A stretch of 11,566 bases of DNA from Synergistaceae bacterium. Its GTDB lineage: Bacteria; Synergistota; Synergistia; Synergistales; Aminobacteriaceae. The stretch lies in the NCBI GenBank assembly GCA_017475805.1, contig JAFVEW010000112.1, forward strand, positions 1 to 11,566, read 5' to 3'. Position 1 is the first letter of the stretch; every line of letters begins with the position of its first letter. The position numbers were made by a program, and so were the translations under genes. Of the stretch, positions 6,578 to 11,566 are shown in pieces. The notes beneath the pieces were generated by a model. It was given only the letters and a program-made list of their open reading frames with translations, did not search any database and was not told the DNA's origin.

Positions 6578-8680
6578 TTACCCCTTTGTTGAATAGAATG
6601 ACGCCACATCTAAAATCAAAGCTACGTTACCGTCGCCGAGTATCGTGCCGCCTGTGATGCCGTCGATTTTCGATAAAAATTTTCCAAGCGATTTAATAAC
6701 GATTTCCTGCTGTCCTATTAACTGGCTGACAATAAATCCGATTTTATTTTTGCCAATTTTTACGACAACGACAGGATATTCATCTTTATCGCGCTCTAAA
6801 TCTTCAGTGCCTAAAATGTCGCCTAAAATATTTAACGATAAAACTTCGCCGCGCAATAACGTCGTAGGTTCGCCGTGAACGGTCTTAATATTTTCTTTGC
6901 GAACCATGATAGATTCTTCGACGTTTTCAAGCGAAATAGCGTAAGTTTCATTTCCGACTTTGATTAAAAGTGAAAGAACGATAGCAAGCGTCAACGGAAG
7001 TCTAATATAAACGTGAGTTCCTTCGTTTTTCTTGCTGACTAAATCAAACTGGCCGCCAAGCTGTTCGACTTTCGTTTTAACTGCGTCCATTCCGACGCCG
7101 CGTCCAGATAAGTCCGTAACTTGTTTAGCCATTGAGAAGCCGGGAAGTAAAACTATTTGAGTCGCCTCGTCGTCGCTCATTATTGCGGCTCTGTCTTCTG
7201 TAATAATTCCGCGCTCGATAGCTTTTTGCTTAACTCTTTCAGGGTCAATGCCTGCGCCGTCGTCAGAAACTTCAATAACAACTCCTGAGCCTTCCTGATA
7301 AGCTGCGATTTTCAAAATTCCTTTTTCGGGCTTGCCGAGAGCTTTACGTTCGTCAGGGTGTTCGATGCCGTGATCCATTGAGTTACGGATTAAGTGGACC
7401 ATCGGGTCTCCGATTTCGTCAATAACTGTACGGTCAAGTTCTGTATCTTCACCTTCTAAGACTAATTCAACGTTTTTATTAAGAGTCTTAGAAAGGTCGC
7501 GGATTAATCGCGGGAATCTATCAAAAGTAAACGACACGGGGACCATTCGCAACTTAGTAACGAGTTCCTGAATGTCGCCTGAAATTCTGCCTAATTGTGA
7601 AAGAGTTTCATCGAACTGTCTTAATCTTGCTTCCTGAACAAGTCTTTCAATTCGAGCACGAGAGATAACAAGCTCGCCGACTAAGTTCATTAATTTATCA
7701 AGTCGTCCAATATCAACACGGACTGTTTGAGCAGCTTTCTTAGCGTCTTTCTTTGCCGGAGCAGCAGCCGCCGCAGGAGCAGCCGCAGGTTTAGGAGCTT
7801 CGGGAGCCGGTGCAGGAGCAGCACTCGCCGCAGGTGCTTCAGGTTGAGCCGCTTGAGCCGCCGGTGCAGCCGCTTCAGGTGCAGGAGCAGCAGCCGCAAC
7901 ATCTTCGACTTTTAACTCCTTAACTTCAGCTGTCTGAACGTCGCCGATTTTTTCAAGAGTTGTCTTAACGTCTTCAGCCGATGCAGTAGTAGCTACAAAA
8001 ATTTGAAAATCAAATTCAAACTCTTCTTTTTCAAGAGCCTCAGTTGAAGGAATGGCCTTGTAAATTTCGCCTAATTCTTCAAGTCTGTTCACGACCATGT
8101 AAGCTCGGGCAGCTTTTAATAAGCAGCTTTGACTTAAAATTACGTGAATTTCAAAAGCATTTTGGCCTTCATCGTTTGAATGTTTGACCCATTCAGCGTC
8201 TTCTGAAGCAGCAGCATTACCGCCGCCGGAAGCAGGAGCCGCCGCCGGTGCAGGTGCAGCACTCGCCGCAGGAGCCGCCGCCGCAGGAGCCGGGCCGCCT
8301 TCATTACGAAGTTCGTGAACCATGTCGCTGACGTCGATATTAGCATCGTTGCCGCCGCCTCGAATAGCGTCAGCCATTTCCTGCAAAGTATCCAGACCTT
8401 TGAATAATAAATTCATGTCGCTCTCAGTCAAAGGTCTTGTGCCTTTACGAGCAGCGTCAAGTCTGTCTTCCATAGCGTGAGTAAGCCCCATCATGTTGGT
8501 GAAGCCCATCGTTCCCGCCATACCTTTAAGAGTGTGAGCCGCTCTGAAAATTTCGTTTATGACGTCCATGTCAACCATATTGTTCTCAAGAGCGAGCAGG
8601 TAGTCATCAAGTCTTTGAACGTTATCGTCAGTTTCATCAAGGAATGCTCCAAGATACTGACTCATATCCATATCTGCCAA
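6578..8680 (-). CDS. cheA: Chemotaxis histidine kinase CheA
   Basis: All CheA domains are present in order over 700 residues. P1 (Hpt, 1-125) has phospho-accepting H49 in RAAHTLKGMAG. An Ala/Pro linker (130-153) follows, then a P2 response-regulator docking domain (about 170-256). A second long Ala/Pro linker covers about 262-316. P3 dimerisation (318-375) contains RLDKLMNLVGELVISRARI. P4 ATPase (about 376-560) has the N box around H429-N433, the G1 box DDGAG 473-477 and the G2 box GRGVGM 526-531. P5 is a CheW-like receptor-coupling domain (about 562-695). The start is TTG at 8680-8678, chosen by the SD upstream. It passes phosphate to CheY and CheB. The neighbouring cheW is missing, so CheW must be encoded elsewhere. 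Confidence 0.97.
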   Translation of the reverse strand: MADMDMSQYLGAFLDETDDNVQRLDDYLLALENNMVDMDVINEIFRAAHTLKGMAGTMGFTNMMGLTHAMEDRLDAARKGTRPLTESDMNLLFKGLDTLQEMADAIRGGGNDANIDVSDMVHELRNEGGPAPAAAAPAASAAPAPAAAPASGGGNAAASEDAEWVKHSNDEGQNAFEIHVILSQSCLLKAARAYMVVNRLEELGEIYKAIPSTEALEKEEFEFDFQIFVATTASAEDVKTTLEKIGDVQTAEVKELKVEDVAAAAPAPEAAAPAAQAAQPEAPAASAAPAPAPEAPKPAAAPAAAAAPAKKDAKKAAQTVRVDIGRLDKLMNLVGELVISRARIERLVQEARLRQFDETLSQLGRISGDIQELVTKLRMVPVSFTFDRFPRLIRDLSKTLNKNVELVLEGEDTELDRTVIDEIGDPMVHLIRNSMDHGIEHPDERKALGKPEKGILKIAAYQEGSGVVIEVSDDGAGIDPERVKQKAIERGIITEDRAAIMSDDEATQIVLLPGFSMAKQVTDLSGRGVGMDAVKTKVEQLGGQFDLVSKKNEGTHVYIRLPLTLAIVLSLLIKVGNETYAISLENVEESIMVRKENIKTVHGEPTTLLRGEVLSLNILGDILGTEDLERDKDEYPVVVVKIGKNKIGFIVSQLIGQQEIVIKSLGKFLSKIDGITGGTILGDGNVALILDVASFYSTKG
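7811..7834 (-). repeat. Copy 1 of a 24-bp repeat in the second CheA Ala/Pro linker
   Basis: The segment encodes PAASAAPAP around residues 283-291 of CheA. It matches 8249-8272 at 23 of 24 positions. The two copies flank the P2 domain. Confidence 0.7.
8249..8272 (-). repeat. Copy 2 of the 24-bp repeat, in the first CheA Ala/Pro linker
   Basis: The segment encodes PAASAAPAP around residues 137-145 of CheA, the same peptide as in the second linker, with one base differing. Recombination between the copies would remove P2 in frame. Confidence 0.7.
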
Positions 8681-8691
8681 AGTAAATTATT

Positions 8692-8698
8692 CCCCCTT
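8692..8698 (-). promoter_or_regulatory. Ribosome binding site that fixes the TTG start of cheA
   Basis: AAGGGGG lies 11 nt before TTG 8680-8678. The next in-frame ATG (residue 4) would be about 20 nt away, too far for this SD. This supports the TTG start and a protein beginning MADMDMSQ. Confidence 0.65.
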
Positions 8699-8716
8699 AA
8701 AAATTCACGTAAAATT

Positions 8717-9775
8717 CTACTGGTTCTTAACAATTCTTACCATAGCGTCCGGAATATCATAGAGCGGCAGAACTTCATCAACAACTTTGGCATCAATAGC
8801 AGCCTTAGGCATTCCGTAAACTACGCAGGTTTTTTGACTTTCTGCGATAACATAAGCTCCGCGCTTTTTAAGCGTTATCGCGCCGTCTGTTCCGTCGCGT
8901 CCCATTCCCGTTAAAATAACGCAGAGAACATTTCCGCCGTATTGCTCGGCAACGCTCTCAAACATTATATTAGCTGCAGGCTTGACAGACAAAACAGGGG
9001 GAGCATCAGATAACGCGCAGACAGCCGCACCCGTACGCCTCTTTATGAGTAAATGACTTCCGCCGGGAGCTATTACAGCACGGCCGGGTTTGAGCGACAG
9101 ACCGTCAAAGCCTTCGACAACTTCAATTTGAGAAGAGTCATTTAATCTCTTTGCGAACGAGGACGTAAATTCTTTAGGCATATGCTGAGTTATGACGATA
9201 GGCACAGGGAAATTTTTAGGCAGCTTAGGCATTAAATCACTTAAAGCCATCGGGCCGCCTGTTGATGACGCTATCGCAACTATATCGATTCTTCCTGTTG
9301 TAGTAGGTGCTTGAGAAGCTGCAGAACGTCCTGAAGATCTCGGGGCACTTGACGGACGAACAACCTTTGCGGTGCTTGCGGCTACGACTTTTTCGATTAA
9401 TTCTTGGCCTACGTCGCGGATATTAAGCGAGATCGTTCCTGAGGGTTTGCCGATAAAGTCAACACAGCCTAAAGCGAGAGCTCTGAAAGTTGTCTCTGCG
9501 CCTTCTTGAGTCATTGAACTTACCATTATGACGGGCATCGGCGTAGTTTTCATAATTTCTTCGAGTGCTTCGAGACCATTCATTACGGGCATTTCAACGT
9601 CCATTGTAACGATGTCGGGTTTGAGGGATTTTATTTGAGCCAAGCAGTCTTTGCCATCTCTGGCTGTTCCTACAACTTCTATACGTGGATCTGACCTCAA
9701 AATATCGCCGATAAACTGGCGCATTAAAGCACTGTCATCAACCACGAGTACTTTGATTTTACCCTGAGGGGGCAT
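8717..9775 (-). CDS. cheB: Protein-glutamate methylesterase CheB
   Basis: CheB removes methyl groups from chemoreceptors when phosphorylated by CheA. The N-terminal receiver domain (1-125) has D13/D14, phospho-acceptor D59 (TMDVEMP), S86/S87 and K110. A Ser/Ala/Pro linker spans about 134-160. The C-terminal esterase domain (162-350) has the catalytic triad S171 (ASSTGGP), H198 (TQHMP) and D294 (TGMGRDG). The 352-residue length is normal. The ATG at 9775 has only a weak SD (GAGAA), and an in-frame stop lies nine codons upstream, so no longer N-terminus is possible with a usual start. A short leader ORF ends on this start codon, suggesting translational coupling. The cheA start lies 36 nt after the stop. 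Confidence 0.97.
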   Translation of the reverse strand: MPPQGKIKVLVVDDSALMRQFIGDILRSDPRIEVVGTARDGKDCLAQIKSLKPDIVTMDVEMPVMNGLEALEEIMKTTPMPVIMVSSMTQEGAETTFRALALGCVDFIGKPSGTISLNIRDVGQELIEKVVAASTAKVVRPSSAPRSSGRSAASQAPTTTGRIDIVAIASSTGGPMALSDLMPKLPKNFPVPIVITQHMPKEFTSSFAKRLNDSSQIEVVEGFDGLSLKPGRAVIAPGGSHLLIKRRTGAAVCALSDAPPVLSVKPAANIMFESVAEQYGGNVLCVILTGMGRDGTDGAITLKKRGAYVIAESQKTCVVYGMPKAAIDAKVVDEVLPLYDIPDAMVRIVKNQ

Positions 9776-9828
9776 TATATATTCTCTGCTGTCAGTAATT
9801 TATTTTTTTTTATTTTCAAATTTAACAT
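9775..9828 (-). CDS. 17-codon leader ORF overlapping the cheB start
   Basis: From ATG 9828 the frame encodes MLNLKIKKNKLLTAENI and stops at TAA 9777-9775. That stop shares one base with the cheB ATG (TAATG), the same junction type as cheC-cheD. A near-perfect SD (AAAGGAGGTG, 9841-9850) lies upstream, but the gap from GGAGG to ATG is 14 nt, longer than ideal. The ORF contains a run of nine A residues. Since cheB itself has a poor SD, ribosomes may reach cheB by termination-reinitiation from this ORF. It may instead be chance in AT-rich DNA. Confidence 0.45.
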   Translation of the reverse strand: MLNLKIKKNKLLTAENI

Positions 9829-9837
9829 GGCAGCAGA
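9785..9837 (-). promoter_or_regulatory. Possible RNA stem enclosing the cheB leader ORF
   Basis: On the transcript, UCUGCUG (9837-9831) just before the leader ATG can pair with CAGCAGA (9791-9785), seven perfect pairs with a 39-nt A-rich loop. The 3' arm runs into the weak SD of cheB (GAGAA), so the stem could hide it until a ribosome translating the leader opens it. Seven pairs over a long loop make only a moderate structure. Confidence 0.4.
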
Positions 9838-9840
9838 TTG

Positions 9841-9861
9841 CACCTCCTTTCCGTTCCTTTC
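9841..9861 (-). promoter_or_regulatory. Tandem SD-like purine tracts upstream of cheB
   Basis: GAAAGGA occurs twice, 10 nt apart (9855-9861 and 9845-9851). The second extends to AAAGGAGGTG, almost the full complement of the 16S rRNA 3' end. It lies about 65 nt from the cheB start, far too distant to serve it directly, so it should serve the leader ORF or act as a ribosome standby site. Confidence 0.55.
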
Positions 9862-9892
9862 TAATTTAATTTATATTCATGTAAGTCTTAAT

Positions 9893-9914
9893 AAAATTTA
9901 TCGCGAAAAATTTT
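9893..9914. promoter_or_regulatory. 22-bp near-perfect dyad, candidate operator in front of cheB
   Basis: Ten of eleven base pairs are symmetric about GC at 9903/9904; the only mismatch is 9900/9907. The half-site is AAAATTTATCG on the plus strand. It lies just downstream of the TATAAT box, so it would cover the transcription start, a typical repressor position. The minus-strand reading also contains CGCGATAA, which resembles the sigma-28 -10 element (GCCGATAA at 6 of 8 positions), but no good -35 (TAAA) lies 15 nt upstream. AT-rich context raises the chance of coincidental symmetry. Confidence 0.45.
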
Positions 9915-9919
9915 ACATT

Positions 9920-9950
9920 ATTATAATAAATCTTAATTCTTATTTGCTAA
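9920..9950 (-). promoter_or_regulatory. Candidate sigma-70-type promoter upstream of cheB
   Basis: A perfect TATAAT (9925-9920 on the minus strand) is preceded 19 nt upstream by TTAGCA (9950-9945), a 4/6 match to TTGACA. The spacing is one or two bases long. A second TATAAT at 9955-9950 has no usable -35. The surrounding sequence is extremely AT-rich, which weakens the call. A start near 9912 would give a leader of about 135 nt before cheB. Confidence 0.4.
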
Positions 9951-9997
9951 TTATACATTTCTATTTTCTTATTTTCTTTAATTTTTTTATTTTCGTT

Positions 9998-10975
9998 CTA
10001 TCTTTTTTTAATTTCATCGTCCGTGAATAAACTTTTTGTTAATCTCCTTAAAAATCCTTTCATGCCGCCGACTGAATCCGGGACTACTTCGCGCTTGACG
10101 TCAACGCCCTCGAATAATCTTAAAACTTCGCCCGCTAAGTTTCTCACGCAAATTCCAGCGTTAGAATCGGGGTCGGTTCTATAAAAAATTTTGCAGTTCT
10201 TGACTGAACGATTTACGACGTCGTCTTTCAAAACATAACCCAAGTAAGCAGGAGCATTTCCTAAAAACTGCATAGAAGCTAATCTAATTCTTTCAGCAAC
10301 TTCTGAAGCTTCACGGCTTGAATTTGCCATGTTCACGACTAACATTAAACCTGTCCCGTTAGGCCCTCCTGTCCACGCTGTAGCGCCTAAAGATTTTATA
10401 ACTCCGTAAGCGTCGCGAATACTCGTAGGCTCAGGAGTCGTTACAAGCAACGTAGCCTCTGAAGCGTAAGCAAAAGACAACGCGCCTTTATGAATCCCCG
10501 CGCCCGCGTCCATGATTACATAATCAGCAGTCGCGTCAAGCCCCGATAGAGAAGCAAACAATCTTCCCATTTCTGTGTCGTCCATGTCCGCAATTTCTTT
10601 CAAGCCTACACCGCCAGGCAATAAAGCTACGCCGCCGTTTTCACGTTCTGCACGCCCTGAAACTCGAAAATGAATTAAAACTTCATTCAAAGTCTTTGAG
10701 CCGTCAAGCAAATGTGAAATATTCCATTTAGCGTTTTTAACGCCGCATAAAATATCAAGATTGGCCATGCCTAAATCAGCGTCGATTAAAACGACACGTT
10801 TTCCAAAATCTGCAAGCGCGAATGAAAGTCCTGCTGAAATATTGCTCTTGCCTACGCCTCCTTTGCCGCTTAAAACTGAAAGTGTATGAAGACGCGGCGG
10901 AGTCCTGTTGATGTCATTCTCTACCATTCTTCTAAGTTCTCCTGCCTGATCAAGGCTGTTTGCATACGTACTCAT
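9998..10975 (-). CDS. flhG: MinD-like ATPase FlhG (YlxH), flagellar number/placement regulator
   Basis: FlhG is a ParA/MinD-family ATPase that controls flagellar number and position with FlhF. The N-terminal DQAxxLR motif (D9-Q10-A11-x-x-L14-R15), which in this family stimulates FlhF GTPase, is intact. Next come the deviant Walker A SGKGGVGKS (36-44), DADLGMANLD (65-74) and the Walker B strand YVIMDAGAG (152-160). The 325-residue length fits the family. A basic tail (MKGFLRRLTKSLF) may help membrane binding. The start is 26 nt after flhF with only a weak purine signal before it. The next gene begins after a 222-bp AT-rich gap. Confidence 0.94.
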   Translation of the reverse strand: MSTYANSLDQAGELRRMVENDINRTPPRLHTLSVLSGKGGVGKSNISAGLSFALADFGKRVVLIDADLGMANLDILCGVKNAKWNISHLLDGSKTLNEVLIHFRVSGRAERENGGVALLPGGVGLKEIADMDDTEMGRLFASLSGLDATADYVIMDAGAGIHKGALSFAYASEATLLVTTPEPTSIRDAYGVIKSLGATAWTGGPNGTGLMLVVNMANSSREASEVAERIRLASMQFLGNAPAYLGYVLKDDVVNRSVKNCKIFYRTDPDSNAGICVRNLAGEVLRLFEGVDVKREVVPDSVGGMKGFLRRLTKSLFTDDEIKKR

Positions 10976-11001
10976 CTTATAATTTTACACATTTTCTTTA
11001 T

Positions 11002-11566
11002 TTATTTAGACTTTTTCGTGAAAGATTTAGCGATTTTTTTTCTTTCTTCTTCAGGCTGCATTAAAAAATTTGCGACTCTAATTCCTTCTGCTGTTTCAAT
11101 ATCTTTAGGGACGTTTTGTCCGACCGTCAAAAATGAAATCGGACAGCCTACTATCTGCTGAATATTATATATAGCTCCGTAGCTCATAGTCTCGTCAAGT
11201 TTCGTAAATAAAATATGAGTAACCGGAATGTCAGGCATGTGTTCAACAACGTCCAGCATATCGCGATATTTCATGTTAGCCGCCAAGACCAAATGAACGG
11301 CATCGGGTTTGAAATCATTATAAATTCCGACATACATATCCATTCCTGTTTTATCGAGCTGAGAGCGTCCAGCAGTGTCTAATAAAATAATGTCTGGATC
11401 GTCGTGCCGCGAGATAGCCTCTTGAATCGAAACATTGTCAAAAATCGCTTCAAACGGGATTCCTAAAATTCTTGCGAAAGTTTTTAACTGTTCGATCGCG
11501 CCTATTCTAAAATTGTCGCAGGTCATCAATAAAATATTTTGAACGTACCAGAGTTTTTTAATCGCC
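11002..11566 (-). CDS. flhF: Flagellar SRP-like GTPase FlhF, C-terminal part (partial, probable frameshift near its 5' end here)
   Basis: This is the end of the NG GTPase domain of FlhF, an SRP54/FtsY relative that places flagella at the membrane. Visible are DNFRIGAIEQLKTFA, DTAGRS, the specificity motif TKLDET, and the family-typical closing GQNVPKDIE. The P-loop, G domain start and N-terminal B domain lie beyond the right edge. The frame stays open to the edge, but its last dozen residues (AIKKLWYVQNI) do not fit the family. An alternative frame there reads RLKNSGTFKI, which does, and it stops at 11526-11528. A shift at the short A/T runs 11530-11540 is likely. A TTG at 11529 could be mistaken for a start; I do not think it is one. 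Confidence 0.85.
   Translation of the reverse strand, partial: AIKKLWYVQNILLMTCDNFRIGAIEQLKTFARILGIPFEAIFDNVSIQEAISRHDDPDIILLDTAGRSQLDKTGMDMYVGIYNDFKPDAVHLVLAANMKYRDMLDVVEHMPDIPVTHILFTKLDETMSYGAIYNIQQIVGCPISFLTVGQNVPKDIETAEGIRVANFLMQPEEERKKIAKSFTKKSK

Noticed and set aside
7690..7902. Leu/Arg-rich minus-strand frame, and a Ser/Arg-rich plus-strand frame at 7727-7915
   Set aside because: Both are shadows of the GC-rich Ala/Pro linker of cheA read in other frames.
9950..9955. Second TATAAT box in the flhG-cheB gap
   Set aside because: No -35-like sequence lies 16-18 bp upstream; such boxes are expected by chance in this AT-rich stretch.
9827..10030. Plus-strand open frame of 67 codons in the flhG-cheB gap
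   Set aside because: Its Phe/Ile/Leu-rich product comes from plain AT-rich DNA, it has no SD, and it runs into the end of flhG.
10972..10992. Six-codon ORF (MCKIIR) ending in ATGA overlap with the flhG start
   Set aside because: It mirrors the cheB leader arrangement, but it has no SD and is too short to separate from chance.
1..11566. tRNA, rRNA, CRISPR array, transposase or attachment site
   Set aside because: I found no cloverleaf, regular spaced repeats, transposase-like frame or terminal inverted repeats anywhere in the window.

Overview
The window is a minus-strand flagellar/chemotaxis operon followed, at its downstream end, by a small accessory cassette. Read in the direction of transcription (high to low coordinates), the order is flhF (3' part only) - flhG - [222-bp AT-rich gap with regulatory structure] - cheB - cheA - cheC - cheD - fliA/sigD - fapA (DUF342) - small orphan gene - [99-bp gap] - truncated FtsZ-like gene - FtsZ-like/ankyrin fusion gene - zinc-ribbon/PD-(D/E)XK-like gene that runs off the left edge. 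No convincing gene lies on the plus strand.

Organism: a motile bacterium of low-to-moderate GC with strong AGGAGG-type ribosome sites. The flhF-flhG-cheB-cheA-cheC-cheD-sigma28 order and the CheC/CheD pair are typical of Firmicutes and of anaerobic lineages such as Synergistota and Thermotogota. I lean towards a Synergistota- or Clostridia-like anaerobe, but gene order alone cannot settle this. Unlike Bacillus subtilis, there is no cheW between cheA and cheC.

The operon part (about 2.7-11.6 kb) joins flagellar placement and number control (FlhF, FlhG) to chemoreceptor signalling (CheA kinase, CheB methylesterase, CheC phosphatase, CheD deamidase) and to the late-flagellar sigma factor. From cheA to fapA the genes are close-packed or overlapping, so translation is probably coupled. 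The exception is the flhG-cheB gap. It holds a TATAAT-like -10 box, a 22-bp near-perfect dyad over the expected transcription start, two SD-like purine tracts, and a 17-codon leader ORF whose stop overlaps the cheB start codon. A 7-bp stem encloses the leader ORF. Together these suggest an internal, regulated promoter with translational control of cheB.

The accessory part (1-2.6 kb) is the unusual region and looks more A/T-rich. It encodes two divergent, tandemly duplicated FtsZ homologues. The intact one (495 aa) has lost the GGGTGTG nucleotide-binding signature, keeps the catalytic T7 loop (NLDFYDV), and is fused to C-terminal ankyrin repeats. Its neighbour is a shorter, decayed copy with an internal deletion and an in-frame stop, after which recognisable FtsZ-type sequence continues in the same frame. 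Next, 15 bp further on, comes a protein with a zinc ribbon, a duplicated YDEPSLYR motif and what looks like the N-terminus of a PD-(D/E)XK nuclease. I know of no described system with this make-up. It is the best candidate for new biology here.

The right edge shows a probable frameshift in flhF, at short A/T runs around 11530-11540.
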